Assembly (NCBI GenBank): GCA_964603595.1
Contig: CAZRVN010000004.1
Location: 177,482-241,481 of the forward strand
Source of the DNA: JAQVEM01 sp964603595
GTDB lineage: Bacteria > Actinomycetota > Humimicrobiia > Humimicrobiales > Humimicrobiaceae
Reading direction: 5' to 3'
Length of the DNA: 64,000 bases
This document shows positions 54,298 through 63,948 of the stretch, one piece after another; position 1 is the first letter of the stretch; each line of letters begins with the position of its first letter. A program made the position numbers and the translations under genes. The notes beneath the pieces are model-generated. The model saw nothing but the letters and a program-made list of their open reading frames with translations, made no database searches and was not told where the DNA came from.

Positions 54298-54933
54298 TTA
54301 ATCAATAACATTAAAGGCGGATTTCTTTAATAAATCCACAAATCTGGCGATAGGAAATCCGGCTATATTAAAAAAACAACCATTTATCTTCTCTACCAGT
54401 AAACTTCCATATCCAAATATATTATAAGCACCTGCTTTATCGGTAACATCCTCCTTATCCACATATCTTTCAATTTCAACTTCAGTTAATTTCCTGAATT
54501 TAACCCTGGTGGATTCAGTACCATAAACATATTTACCCGAAGCACTATCCAGAATACAGACACCGCTTATTGCCCTGTGAACCCTCCCGGAAAGAGCATT
54601 TAAAAATTCTATTGCCTGCTCCCTGCCGGCCGGCTTACCCAGAACCCTTCTATTAATATATATAATAGTATCAAAACCTGCAATCAGGAATTCTCCGGTG
54701 TAACTATTGCCCTTTTCCTTAAGTTCCCGCTCTTTTAAGTAATTATAAACATTTCTAGCTTTGATTATGCTATTATGCACTACCATCCTGTAAGGATCCT
54801 TAAACTGCTCCTCTTTAAAACCCTCAGGTTTAATCACCTCAAAATCTAACTTTAAAAGTTCAAGTATCTTCTTTCTTCTCGGAGAAGCAGAAGCTAAAAT
54901 CAATTTTTTTTTAATACCGTCTTCTTCCAACAT
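54298..54933 (-). CDS. maf: Maf-family nucleotide pyrophosphatase
   Basis: The protein has 211 residues. The SASPRRKKIL motif, the FDTIIYINRRVLGKP region and KAGAYNIFGYGS are typical. Maf proteins split modified or canonical NTPs and can hold back septum formation. It lies directly before mreB and overlaps the DUF4321 gene by 23 bp, a common neighbourhood. Confidence 0.93.
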   Translation of the reverse strand: MLEEDGIKKKLILASASPRRKKILELLKLDFEVIKPEGFKEEQFKDPYRMVVHNSIIKARNVYNYLKERELKEKGNSYTGEFLIAGFDTIIYINRRVLGKPAGREQAIEFLNALSGRVHRAISGVCILDSASGKYVYGTESTRVKFRKLTEVEIERYVDKEDVTDKAGAYNIFGYGSLLVEKINGCFFNIAGFPIARFVDLLKKSAFNVID

Positions 54934-55165
54934 CCGCTAATAAAAAAGCAATAAGTATTCCTATTATAGCCCCCAGTGTAATATTTAAATGTATCCCAAA
55001 ACTTACATCAATCAAATGCAGATTAAGACTGAGGGAATCAGTTCCAACCTTTAATCCTTTGTCCAAAATAGGCACCAGGTCTTTTAGCACATGACCTAAA
55101 ATAGCTCCTATAATACCCCCAAGCAACACTATAAAAAAAACTACTTTTCCTCTTCTCTTACCCAT
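54911..55165 (-). CDS. DUF4321-family small membrane protein
   Basis: The protein has 84 residues with two hydrophobic segments (about 7-27 and 60-77), the first containing GGIIGAILGHVLKDLVP. This fits the DUF4321 family, often found beside maf and mreB. Function is unknown. It overlaps maf by 23 bp, so it is translated together with it. Confidence 0.82.
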   Translation of the reverse strand: MGKRRGKVVFFIVLLGGIIGAILGHVLKDLVPILDKGLKVGTDSLSLNLHLIDVSFGIHLNITLGAIIGILIAFLLADVGRRRY

Positions 55166-55222
55166 CAGCCACCTTTAAAATAAAATATTTCTTAATCTTT
55201 AGCTGCTATCGTTTTTGTTCCA

Positions 55223-55630
55223 CTACTTAAAAAAAAGTTTAATTTCTCTTCTGGCGCTTTCCGGAGAATCCGAACCGTGAATTACATTTGTAGTTATATC
55301 AACACCAAAATCCCCCCTGATTGTTCCCTTTTTTGCTTTTTCAGAATCAGTGGGTCCCATAAGTTCCCTAATCCTTGAAATTGCAGCTTTACCGCTTACA
55401 ACCGCTGCTACTGAAGGCCCGGAAGTTATATAACTAATCAGCATATCAAAGAATTCCTTGCTTTTATGGTCACAGTAATGTTTACAGGCAAGGTCGCGGT
55501 CAATTTTAATCATTTTTAACTTCTCAATAGTGAGACCTTCGCTTTCCAGACGGGATATAATCTCTCCTATCTTTTTTTTCTTTACTCCATCAGGTTTTAT
55601 TATAACCAGGCTTTTTTCTGTATCGCTCAT
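55223..55630 (-). CDS. ndk: nucleoside diphosphate kinase
   Basis: The protein has 135 residues, the normal length. It balances nucleoside triphosphates. The active-site His is in NVIHGSDSPESARREI; the N-terminal SLVIIKPDGVKK and the GPTDSEKAKKGTIRGDFG loop are typical. AAAGGT lies before the ATG. It follows the zinc-ribbon gene by 82 bp. Confidence 0.96.
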   Translation of the reverse strand: MSDTEKSLVIIKPDGVKKKKIGEIISRLESEGLTIEKLKMIKIDRDLACKHYCDHKSKEFFDMLISYITSGPSVAAVVSGKAAISRIRELMGPTDSEKAKKGTIRGDFGVDITTNVIHGSDSPESARREIKLFFK

Positions 55631-55712
55631 AAATACCTTTCATAATACACTTAACATCTCACACTTACTTAAATCTTAATAAACCCCGGACTTTTTAAGG
55701 ATTTCCTCATTT

Positions 55713-56171
55713 TTACTGGGGCGTCTTACAATAAGGACACACTTTCCAGTCCATGTTTAGAGGTTTCCCGCAATTAATACAGGGGGTTTTTAATTTCTTC
55801 CTGCAGTACGGACATATTAGATAATCATAATTAACAGGCTTCCCGCAGGCAGGACAGGTTAGCTGCTTATTATCAAGCAGCATCTCCATTTTTTCAATTT
55901 CAAGGTTCCTTTCAATTATATCATCTATAAACTCAGGCGGCCTTAATATTAAATATAGTATCAAACCCGGAAAGCTGAACAATAATACAACCAGCGCCCA
56001 AAAAATAGCCGGTGCAAAAGATTCGCTTCTCAGTCTTGCATCCCTGTATGTCCAGTAAACAAAAGCAAGCCATATAATAATTAAAATAAAAATTATGCTG
56101 TAATATAGATATTCCCATATAGGATTTTTGAAAAAATCTACAATATCGTTAACATATTCAAATAAGTCCAT
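55713..56171 (-). CDS. membrane protein with double zinc ribbon
   Basis: The protein has 152 residues. Two hydrophobic segments (about 19-42 and 53-76) are followed by a short helix and a double zinc ribbon: CPACGKPVNYDYLICPYC and CINCGKPLNMDWKVCPYC, eight Cys in all. This type occurs beside ndk or folC in some Actinobacteria and Firmicutes. Function is unknown; the ribbons may bind zinc for protein contact. GGGGGAT precedes the ATG. Confidence 0.83.
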   Translation of the reverse strand: MDLFEYVNDIVDFFKNPIWEYLYYSIIFILIIIWLAFVYWTYRDARLRSESFAPAIFWALVVLLFSFPGLILYLILRPPEFIDDIIERNLEIEKMEMLLDNKQLTCPACGKPVNYDYLICPYCRKKLKTPCINCGKPLNMDWKVCPYCKTPQ

Positions 56172-56225
56172 TAATCCCCCATATCAAGTTTTTATTATTA
56201 TTCTATAACCTGGCAAAATAAAATA

Positions 56226-57542
56226 TTATTTTACAACATCTTCCAAATTAGTTATTGAACCAGTAATGCATATAATATCATTTATATCAGAAATTTTTAA
56301 AGCAAATTTTATGGAATTTTTTATATTCTTTATCCTATAAATTTCCACCGGATAACCTGTGTTATTTCTGGATTCTTTGGCCTTCCTTCTTACAACTTCT
56401 TCCAGCTTGCCTGCATCAAGACTTCTCCCGGTTAGGCTTGAGGTCAAAATCAAAATATCACTTACATTAATTATTTTTTCAACCATGCTTTCATAGTCTT
56501 TATCTTTTAAAACAGCAAAAATTATTATTTTTTTACGTTTTGGAAAATAACCTGCCATACTTTCAGCCAGTTTCTCTATACCCTCGGGATTGTGGCTGGC
56601 ATCAGCTATCACAAGAGGATTTTCCCTTACAATTTCAAACCTTCCTTTTATCTTCAGGTTTTCAATGCTCCCTTTTACCTTTTTACAATCTAACTTCTTA
56701 TTTAAAGTTTCAAGATAAAGCTCTGCGAGTACCATAGCCAGGGATAAATTTAATGGCTGATAAATCCCCGGGATGGGGAGTTTAAGTTTTCTGCAGGTAT
56801 CTTTAACCCCCTTTATATCAAGAAGCCACCCGTAAAGCCCCAGATTTACTTTTTTTTGTATATAAAAATCTTTTCCGTATAAAAAAAGCCGTGAATCGGT
56901 ACTTCTAACTTTCCCTTCTATAATTTCAAGTACTTCCCTGTCAGTGCTTGTTGTTGCAACCAGTGTATTTTCCTTTATAACCTGCACTTTCTCGGAAGAT
57001 ATCTCTCTTATGTTATTTCCAAGAATTTTCGTATGCTCCAGGCTCACGCCGGTAAGCCCTACAACCTCTGCTCTGGCAACATTAGTAGCATCCCACCTAC
57101 CACCCATTCCCGCTTCCAGCGCCATAGCTCTTATACCCTCACTCTCAGCAAGCTTAAATGCCATTGCAGTAATTATTTCAAACTGGGTGAGGGGCCCCTC
57201 TATATCCATTTCGTTTACTTTTTTAATATAAATGTATATCTTGTTAAAAGCTCCGGAAAATTTCTTTTCAGAAACATCTTCTCCATCAATCCATATTCTT
57301 TCTTTATAGCTCTTTATATGAGGGGAAATATAATAACCTGTTTTAATACCATGATTTTTCAGTATAGCAGCAGCAATTCTTGTAGTTGATGTCTTGCCGT
57401 TTGTTCCCACTATATGGATGAACCCAACCTTTTTTTGGGGATTACCTAAAAGTTCCAGTAATTTACGGATTCTTTCCAGACCCGGTTTTATCCCAAAAAT
57501 TAGGCAATCATCTAAATATTTGCATACCTGACCATAATTCAC
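56226..57542 (-). CDS. folC: folylpolyglutamate/dihydrofolate synthase
   Basis: The protein has 438 residues, the usual length. It adds glutamates to folates and may make dihydrofolate. The Mur-ligase type P-loop is IVGTNGKTST; EAGMGGRWDATN and DASHNPEGI are further landmarks. The start is GTG. It lies 30 bp after valS, a typical Gram-positive order. It serves the folate pool used by FolD and AcsE. Confidence 0.95.
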   Translation of the reverse strand: MNYGQVCKYLDDCLIFGIKPGLERIRKLLELLGNPQKKVGFIHIVGTNGKTSTTRIAAAILKNHGIKTGYYISPHIKSYKERIWIDGEDVSEKKFSGAFNKIYIYIKKVNEMDIEGPLTQFEIITAMAFKLAESEGIRAMALEAGMGGRWDATNVARAEVVGLTGVSLEHTKILGNNIREISSEKVQVIKENTLVATTSTDREVLEIIEGKVRSTDSRLFLYGKDFYIQKKVNLGLYGWLLDIKGVKDTCRKLKLPIPGIYQPLNLSLAMVLAELYLETLNKKLDCKKVKGSIENLKIKGRFEIVRENPLVIADASHNPEGIEKLAESMAGYFPKRKKIIIFAVLKDKDYESMVEKIINVSDILILTSSLTGRSLDAGKLEEVVRRKAKESRNNTGYPVEIYRIKNIKNSIKFALKISDINDIICITGSITNLEDVVK

Positions 57543-57572
57543 TATATCACACTCTGGCTATGCTTTTGATTT

Positions 57573-60245
57573 TTAACCAATACCCTTTATCCTGGCCAGC
57601 TGCTCCTCCAATACTTTCAGTACTTTATCCGCCTGTTTGAGTTTATCCTTTTCCCTGCTGATAATTTCAGCAGGTGCCTTGCTTATAAAATCAGTATTCA
57701 AAATCTTTTTTCTGCTCTTTTCCGCCTGAATCTCCGCTTTTTTTATCTGGTCTTTTATTCTTTTTATCTCCAGCCCAGTATCAATTGCATCAAGTACATA
57801 AATATATATATTTATGCCGCCTGCAGTAGTTTTCACATAACCTTTCTGGCCACTGCAGCCGCCAAACTCCATTTTATCTGTTTTTGACATACTGCAAACA
57901 TACTTTCTGTTATCTTCAAGTAATGCCCTATCTCTATCACCGGTTTCCAGGCTGACCTTTAATTTTTTTGAAGGATTTATTTTTAGTTCTGACCTTGTCT
58001 TTCTTATTTCACTTATTACCCTAAAAAGTGCCTCTATTTTATCCTCTGCTTTTTTATCCACTTTTGCCTTTTCAAATTCAGGAAAATCCTTTATAACCAG
58101 ACTCTGCCCGCTATGCGGGATATTCTGCCATATTTTCTCTGTTACAAATGGCATAAAAGGGTGCAGAATCCTCAGATACCTCTCCAAAATATACCATAAA
58201 ATATATAATGCACTTTTCCTGGTTTCCTCATCCTTCTTCTGATATACCCTGACTTTTGCTGATTCAATATACCAGTCACAGTAGTCATTCCAGAAAAAGC
58301 TTACCAGGAGTTTTGATGCAAAAGAAAATTTATAACTGCCCAGATATTTCTCTACTTCCCTTATTGCCCTGCTAAACCTTGATATTATCCACCTGTCCCA
58401 GATATTTAAATCCAGTTGCTCCATCTCTGTGTTGTTAAAGTCAATACTTTCGTCCAGGTTAGATGCTACAAATTTTGACCCGTTCCACAATTTATTTGCA
58501 AAATTCCTTACCCCTTCAATTTTCTCATCTCCCAGAATTAAATTTTTTCCTGGAGTGGTTAAAGACGCCAGGGTAAACCTTAAAACATCTGCTCCTTTTT
58601 TTTCAATTATATCCATGGGGTCTACCACATTACCCCTGGATTTACTCATTTTCTGTCCTGATTCATCATTTACCAGGGGATTTATAAAAACTTCCCCGAA
58701 GGGGACATCTTTTTTGAAATATAAGCTCATCATAATCATCCTTGCCACCCAGAAGAAAATAATGTCATGAGCAGTTACCAGAGTATCGGTCGGGAAGAAA
58801 TACTCTAAATCTTTAGTTTCGTCAGGCCATCCAAAAACTGCAAAGGGCCACAGGCAGGAACTGAACCAGGTGTCCATAACATCTTTATCCTGTTCAAGAT
58901 TACTACCCAGGCAATTCGGGCATTTCAGTGGTTTTTTTTCGCTGACTATCATTTTGTTACAATCCTTGCAATACCACACTGGAATCCGGTGCCCCCACCA
59001 CAACTGACGGGATATGCACCAATCCCTTATTTTTTCCATCCAGTCAAAGTATATTTTTTGCCATTTACCCGGTATTATTCTTACCCTTCCATCTTTTACT
59101 GCCTCAATAGCGGGTGCAGCAAGCTTTTTCATTGATACAAACCACTGCATCGAGACTCTGGGCTCCACTACAGTGTTGCAGCGGGAACAAATCCCAACTG
59201 ATGATACATGGGGGGTTTTGCCGGCAAGATATCCATGCTTTTCTAAATCCTTTAAAACTCTCTCTCTTGCTTCATAACGGTCCAGCCCCTTATATTCCCC
59301 TGTATTGGAATTTAATGTAGCATCTTCTTCAAATATGTTTATTTCTTCCAGGCCATGTCTTTTGCCAATCTCAAAATCATTGGGGTCATGAGCAGGCGTC
59401 ACCTTTACCGCACCAGTTCCGAATTCCATATCCACGAAAGAATCTTCTACAACCGGTATTTTCCGCTTCATAAGAGGCAGGAAGACATGTCTTCCTTTAT
59501 ATCTTTTATATCTCTTATCTTCAGGATTTACAGCCACCGCTGTATCCCCCAGCATAGTTTCGGGTCTTGTGGTTGAAACTATCAGGTATTCACTACTGCT
59601 GGGTTTGCCTGTACCGGAGTCTATCAGGGGGTATTTGATATCCCACAGTTTTCCCTTTTTTTCTACATGCTCGACCTCAATATCTGAAATTGCAGTCCTG
59701 CACCTGGGGCACCAGTTAATCATGTAATTCCCTTTATAAATCAAACCATCGTTATAGAGGGTTACAAATTCTTTTGTTACTGCTCTTACATAGTTATCAT
59801 CAAAAGTAAATCTTTCCCTGTCCCAATCACATGAACATCCAAGCGACTTCAGCTGATTTATTATCCTGCTGCCATACTCATCCCTCCACTTCCATACTTC
59901 TTCAATGAACCTTTCCCTTCCAAGCTGGAACCTGTCCATGTTTTTCTTTTCCAGGGACTTCTCAACTACATTTTGAGTAGCTATTCCTGCGTGGTCCGTT
60001 CCAGGCACCCAGGCAGTGTTATACCCTTTCATTCTTTTATACCTTACGATTATATCCTGAAGGGTATTATTAAGGGCATGGCCAATGTGAAGATAACCTG
60101 TAACATTGGGAGGGGGGATCACTATGCTGAATGGTTCTTTTGATTTGTCTATTTTTGCAGAAAAATATTTATTTTCCAGCCAGTAACTATAAATTTCTTT
60201 TTCAAATGATGAAGGGTTATACTTGCCTTCAATTCCCTCAAACAT
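57573..60245 (-). CDS. valS: valyl-tRNA synthetase
   Basis: The protein has 890 residues from ATG 60245. Class I signatures are PPNVTGYLHIGHALN and QKMSKSRGNVVDP, with a zinc-binding insertion (CKDCNKMIVSEKKPLKCPNC), a long CP1 editing domain and a C-terminal coiled coil (about 825-885) typical of ValRS. The frame also has an ATG at 60266 inside the end of clpX; the later ATG fits the family N-terminus and comes just after the clpX stop codon. Confidence 0.97.
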   Translation of the reverse strand: MFEGIEGKYNPSSFEKEIYSYWLENKYFSAKIDKSKEPFSIVIPPPNVTGYLHIGHALNNTLQDIIVRYKRMKGYNTAWVPGTDHAGIATQNVVEKSLEKKNMDRFQLGRERFIEEVWKWRDEYGSRIINQLKSLGCSCDWDRERFTFDDNYVRAVTKEFVTLYNDGLIYKGNYMINWCPRCRTAISDIEVEHVEKKGKLWDIKYPLIDSGTGKPSSSEYLIVSTTRPETMLGDTAVAVNPEDKRYKRYKGRHVFLPLMKRKIPVVEDSFVDMEFGTGAVKVTPAHDPNDFEIGKRHGLEEINIFEEDATLNSNTGEYKGLDRYEARERVLKDLEKHGYLAGKTPHVSSVGICSRCNTVVEPRVSMQWFVSMKKLAAPAIEAVKDGRVRIIPGKWQKIYFDWMEKIRDWCISRQLWWGHRIPVWYCKDCNKMIVSEKKPLKCPNCLGSNLEQDKDVMDTWFSSCLWPFAVFGWPDETKDLEYFFPTDTLVTAHDIIFFWVARMIMMSLYFKKDVPFGEVFINPLVNDESGQKMSKSRGNVVDPMDIIEKKGADVLRFTLASLTTPGKNLILGDEKIEGVRNFANKLWNGSKFVASNLDESIDFNNTEMEQLDLNIWDRWIISRFSRAIREVEKYLGSYKFSFASKLLVSFFWNDYCDWYIESAKVRVYQKKDEETRKSALYILWYILERYLRILHPFMPFVTEKIWQNIPHSGQSLVIKDFPEFEKAKVDKKAEDKIEALFRVISEIRKTRSELKINPSKKLKVSLETGDRDRALLEDNRKYVCSMSKTDKMEFGGCSGQKGYVKTTAGGINIYIYVLDAIDTGLEIKRIKDQIKKAEIQAEKSRKKILNTDFISKAPAEIISREKDKLKQADKVLKVLEEQLARIKGIG

Positions 60246-60246
60246 T

Positions 60247-61527
60247 TTAAGCTGATTTTTCCTCATTTTTCAGAAATACTTTATTATTAGACCTGCCCAG
60301 TATCTCGGGTTCAACCTTATCCCTTATAACTTCCCTGGTTATTATACACTTATTAATATCTTTACGCTCCGGTATCTCAAACATCACGTTTAGCATAACC
60401 TCTTCCATTATTGCTCTTAAGCCCCTTGCTCCCGACCCTCTCTTTGAAGCAAGCTTTGAAATCTCCCTTAAAGCATCATCGGTAAACTCCAGATTAACAT
60501 CATCCATCTTAAACATCTTTTTATACTGTTTTACCAGCGAGTTTTTAGGTTCAACCAGGATTTTAATCAGGTCATCTTCGGTAAGATTGGACAGAGTGCT
60601 TATTACCGGAAGCCTCCCGATAAGTTCCGGTATCAGGCCATATTTTAACAAATCTTCCGGCATAACCTGGGGGAGAAGTTTATCAATCTTTTCGGCCGGA
60701 GCAGGGATTTTCCCTGAAACAAATCCAACGCTGCTTTTATTTATCCTCTTTTCAATTATACTCTCCAGGCCGCTGAATGAACCACCGCATATAAAAAGTA
60801 TATTATTAGTATTAATCTGTATGAAATCCTGATGCGGATGCTTCCTACCGCCCTGCGGAGGAACATTTGCTTCAGTGCCTTCCAGAATTTTAAGCAGCGC
60901 CTGCTGGACACCCTCTCCTGACACGTCCCTGGTAATAGAAGGATTTTCCGATTTACGGCTTATCTTATCTATTTCATCCAGATAAATAATTCCTGTTTCA
61001 GCTCTTTTAATATCAAAATCTGCCGCCTGTATTAACCTCAGCAATATATTTTCCACATCTTCCCCCACATAACCTGCTTCCGTCAATGACGTGGAATCAG
61101 CTATACAGAAAGGAACATTCAATATTCTTGCCAGTGTCTGGGCCAGTAGCGTCTTACCGCATCCGGTGGGACCTATCAGTAAAATATTACTTTTTTCAAT
61201 TTCCGTATCATCCTGATTTAGCTTATCCTCATATTTAACCCTTTTGTAATGGTTGTAAACTGCTACAGACAATACCTTTTTTGCCCGTTCCTGCCCCACT
61301 ACATAATCATTTAAGATTGAATATATCTCGCCAGGTCTTGGCAGGTTCCTGAAACTAACTTTCTTCTGTTTCTTTAATTCTTCATCAATAATCTCATTAC
61401 ACAAATCAACGCATTCATTACAGATATAAACCCCCGGACCTGCAATTAGCTTTTTTACCTGGTTTTGAGACTTACCGCAAAAGGTACATTTTAAAAAATC
61501 ACCTTTTTTTCTATCCCCCGATGACAA
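60247..61527 (-). CDS. clpX: ATP-dependent Clp protease ATP-binding subunit ClpX
   Basis: The protein has 426 residues. The N-terminal zinc domain has four Cys (CTFCGKSQNQ... and CNECVDLC). The AAA+ part has GPTGCGKT, the YLDEIDKI Walker B and the RGSGARGLRAI sensor-2 region. It unfolds proteins and feeds them to ClpP. The start is TTG with AAGGAGAG before it. It follows clpP by 96 bp. Confidence 0.97.
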   Translation of the reverse strand: MSSGDRKKGDFLKCTFCGKSQNQVKKLIAGPGVYICNECVDLCNEIIDEELKKQKKVSFRNLPRPGEIYSILNDYVVGQERAKKVLSVAVYNHYKRVKYEDKLNQDDTEIEKSNILLIGPTGCGKTLLAQTLARILNVPFCIADSTSLTEAGYVGEDVENILLRLIQAADFDIKRAETGIIYLDEIDKISRKSENPSITRDVSGEGVQQALLKILEGTEANVPPQGGRKHPHQDFIQINTNNILFICGGSFSGLESIIEKRINKSSVGFVSGKIPAPAEKIDKLLPQVMPEDLLKYGLIPELIGRLPVISTLSNLTEDDLIKILVEPKNSLVKQYKKMFKMDDVNLEFTDDALREISKLASKRGSGARGLRAIMEEVMLNVMFEIPERKDINKCIITREVIRDKVEPEILGRSNNKVFLKNEEKSA

Positions 61528-61623
61528 ATTTATGCACTCTCCTTATTAATTTATTTATACTTTAATATTTTATGCCAGTAATATATTTCCTAAATTATTC
61601 AAATAAAAATTTATTGCCTGATG

Positions 61624-62214
61624 TTACTTTTTATAAATAACTTCATCTACCACGCCGTATTTCTTTGCCTCTTCCGCATTCAATATAAAATCTCTTTCAG
61701 TATCTTTCTCCACTTTTTTTACATCCTGACCTGTATGTTTTGCAATTATTCCATTCAAAAGAGCCCTTATTCTTACCATCTCTTTTGCATGGATTTCAAC
61801 ATCAATAGTGGTTCCTGAAACGCCTCCAGACGGCTGATGCAGCATAACTCTTGAATTGGGCAGTGAAAATCTCTTTTCTTTTTCTCCTGCCAGCAGCAGA
61901 ACTGCAGCTGCGCTTGCGGCCTGCCCGATACAAATAGTAGATACCGGAGACTTTATAAATTGCATTGTATCATATACGGCAAGCGCGGAAGTTACAACCC
62001 CACCAGGGCTGTTTATATACAGCTGAATGTCTTTTTCCGGGTCCTCCGCTTCCAGATGAAGCATTTGTGCCATGACCAGATTTGCTATGTTATCATCAAT
62101 AGCAACCCCCAGAAAAATAATTCTCTCTTTAAGCAGCCGGGAGTAAATATCAAAAGAACGCTCCCCTCTATTAGTTTGCTCGATTACCATCGGGACTAAA
62201 TAATTGTTATTCAT
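61624..62214 (-). CDS. clpP: ATP-dependent Clp protease proteolytic subunit ClpP
   Basis: The protein has 196 residues from ATG 62214, with the catalytic Ser in GQAASAAAV, His in MLHQPSGG and a later Asp (KDTERDFILNAEEA region). It forms the barrel of the Clp protease. GAGGTGA lies about ten bases before this ATG; another ATG three codons upstream (62223) is too close to it. It follows tig by 13-22 bp, the standard tig-clpP-clpX order. Confidence 0.97.
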   Translation of the reverse strand: MNNNYLVPMVIEQTNRGERSFDIYSRLLKERIIFLGVAIDDNIANLVMAQMLHLEAEDPEKDIQLYINSPGGVVTSALAVYDTMQFIKSPVSTICIGQAASAAAVLLLAGEKEKRFSLPNSRVMLHQPSGGVSGTTIDVEIHAKEMVRIRALLNGIIAKHTGQDVKKVEKDTERDFILNAEEAKKYGVVDEVIYKK

Positions 62215-62236
62215 TTCAATCATCTCACCTCTTTAT

Positions 62237-63658
62237 TTACTTTGACCCAGGAGTCCACAATTTTTTATTCCTTTTTTCATCTCCTGTTTTATTTTTACCT
62301 GATTTCCATATACTTCTATTGCCCACGCTACCTGTATTTTTTTCCTCTTCTATCTTTGCATTGTTTATAAGCAAGTCAAATATTTTCCTTCTCTTTAAAG
62401 TCTGGACGAGTGTTTCTTTCCCATCAGCACTTTCAAAAAATTCCTCAACTTTTTTAATATCCTCTTCAGTGTCATATCTTTTTAATATATTATCCTTTTC
62501 TTTATTTATCTCGTCTTCCGTAGGCTCAATATTTTTCTTTTCAGCTTTTTCTAATGCTTTAAAGATTAAATACTCTTTTATTTCTCTTTCAGCTCTGTCT
62601 CTTACATCCTTATTAAGTTTTTCTTCCGTAATTTTAACTGCTTTAATATAATCTTCCCTGGTTATATTCTGCTTTTTTAAATTCTGGTCAATTTCTTCAT
62701 TCATCTGCTTGACCCTTCTTTTTACCATTATCTCGGAAACTTCAGATTTCATATTATCAACTAAATGATTTAAAATTTCCCCCATTATCTTTTCTTTTCT
62801 AAAATTTTCTTTCTGCTCAACCAGTTTTTCCTTTAAACTATTCCTAAGATCATTCTCGTCCTTGTAATCCCCCAGATTTTTTAAGAATCCCTCATCCAGC
62901 TCTGGCAGCTTTTTGACTTTTATCTCTTTTACAGAAATCTTATAATCTGCTTTCTTGCCTGCTACTTCTTTATCTTTGGAATCTTCAGGTAATTTAAGAG
63001 TTACCTTTTTACTCTCGCCCTTTTTTACTCCAACAAGTGAATTCTCAAAATCAGTAAATAAAGTATTTGAACCAACTTCAAGGAGATAATCCTGCTCACT
63101 GCTACCATTAAATGGTTTGCCGTCAATTTTCCCATCAAAGTCAAGTGTTACATAATCACCTTTTTTAACAGGCCTGTTACCCTCAGTCGGTTCTAGAGAA
63201 GCAAAGCTCCCCCTTATACTATCTACCTGCCGCTCTACTTCTTCATCGGACACATCAGTAGAAATTCCTGTAACTCTTATACCTTTATATCTGGGCAGTT
63301 CTATTTCTGGCTCAAGATCCAGCTCTACCTCAAATCCCAGAGGTAAGTCCTCCTTAAGCTGTGTAATATTTATTCTGGGGTAATCTATCGGATTTAAACC
63401 GGATTCTGTAATTATATCCGGATATAACTCAGAGATAGAGAGACTGGCTGCTTCGTTAAGCACATACTGTTTGCCATAATTTGAATCTATTACCTGATAT
63501 GGTATCTTTCCTTTTCTAAAACCGGGTATATTTGTTTTGCCGGATATATTTTTATATGCTTTACCAATATTTTTCTTCAGTAGGTTATTTGTTATCTCTA
63601 TATCCATTTTAACCTTATTTAAATCAATTTTTTTCTGGCTTTTTATCTTAAAACCCAA
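62237..63658 (-). CDS. tig: trigger factor (ribosome-bound chaperone)
   Basis: The protein has 473 residues. The ribosome-binding motif NIPGFRKGKIP lies in the N-terminal domain, followed by an FKBP-type prolyl isomerase domain (about 160-250, KKGDYVTLDFDGKIDGKPF) and the helical C-terminal arms. The last 35 or so residues form a Lys/Gly/Ser-rich tail not typical of the family. I chose TTG 63658, since GGGAGG lies seven bases before it; a TTG five codons upstream overlaps that ribosome binding site. Confidence 0.94.
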   Translation of the reverse strand: MGFKIKSQKKIDLNKVKMDIEITNNLLKKNIGKAYKNISGKTNIPGFRKGKIPYQVIDSNYGKQYVLNEAASLSISELYPDIITESGLNPIDYPRINITQLKEDLPLGFEVELDLEPEIELPRYKGIRVTGISTDVSDEEVERQVDSIRGSFASLEPTEGNRPVKKGDYVTLDFDGKIDGKPFNGSSEQDYLLEVGSNTLFTDFENSLVGVKKGESKKVTLKLPEDSKDKEVAGKKADYKISVKEIKVKKLPELDEGFLKNLGDYKDENDLRNSLKEKLVEQKENFRKEKIMGEILNHLVDNMKSEVSEIMVKRRVKQMNEEIDQNLKKQNITREDYIKAVKITEEKLNKDVRDRAEREIKEYLIFKALEKAEKKNIEPTEDEINKEKDNILKRYDTEEDIKKVEEFFESADGKETLVQTLKRRKIFDLLINNAKIEEEKNTGSVGNRSIWKSGKNKTGDEKRNKKLWTPGSK

Positions 63659-63771
63659 TTGAATTCCTCCCAATATATAGTAGATCTTCCTATTTCCACG
63701 CTAAGACATTTATTATAATAGAAAATAAATAAAATACAAATTAACTATGGGGTAATTTTTTAGAAGTAAAA

Positions 63772-63858
63772 TGGTGCGAGAGAGGGGATTTGAACCCCTA
63801 CAGGTGTTACCCCACTAGATCCTAAGTCTAGCGCGTCTGCCAATTCCGCCACTCTCGC
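63772..63858 (-). tRNA. tRNA-Leu (anticodon UAG)
   Basis: The cloverleaf runs from GCGAGAG (63858) to the matching CTCTCGC with encoded CCA (63774-63772). The anticodon loop CTTAGGA between CTAGA and TCTAG gives UAG, which reads CUA. A long variable arm (GTGGGGTAACACCTGT) and the T-loop GGTTCAAATCC are present. It is the last of three tRNAs on this strand, before tig. Confidence 0.95.
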
Positions 63859-63863
63859 ATAAG

Positions 63864-63939
63864 TGGTGAGCCGTACAGGGATCGAACCTGTGACACCCTG
63901 ATTAAGAGTCAGGTGCTCTACCAGCTGAGCTAACGGCCC
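63864..63939 (-). tRNA. tRNA-Lys (anticodon CUU)
   Basis: The gene has 76 nt with encoded CCA. The acceptor GGGCCGT pairs with ACGGCTC (one G-U pair). The anticodon loop CTCTTAA between CCTGA and TCAGG gives CUU, which reads AAG. It lies 5 bp before the tRNA-Leu gene. Confidence 0.95.
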
Positions 63940-63948
63940 ACTTATATA

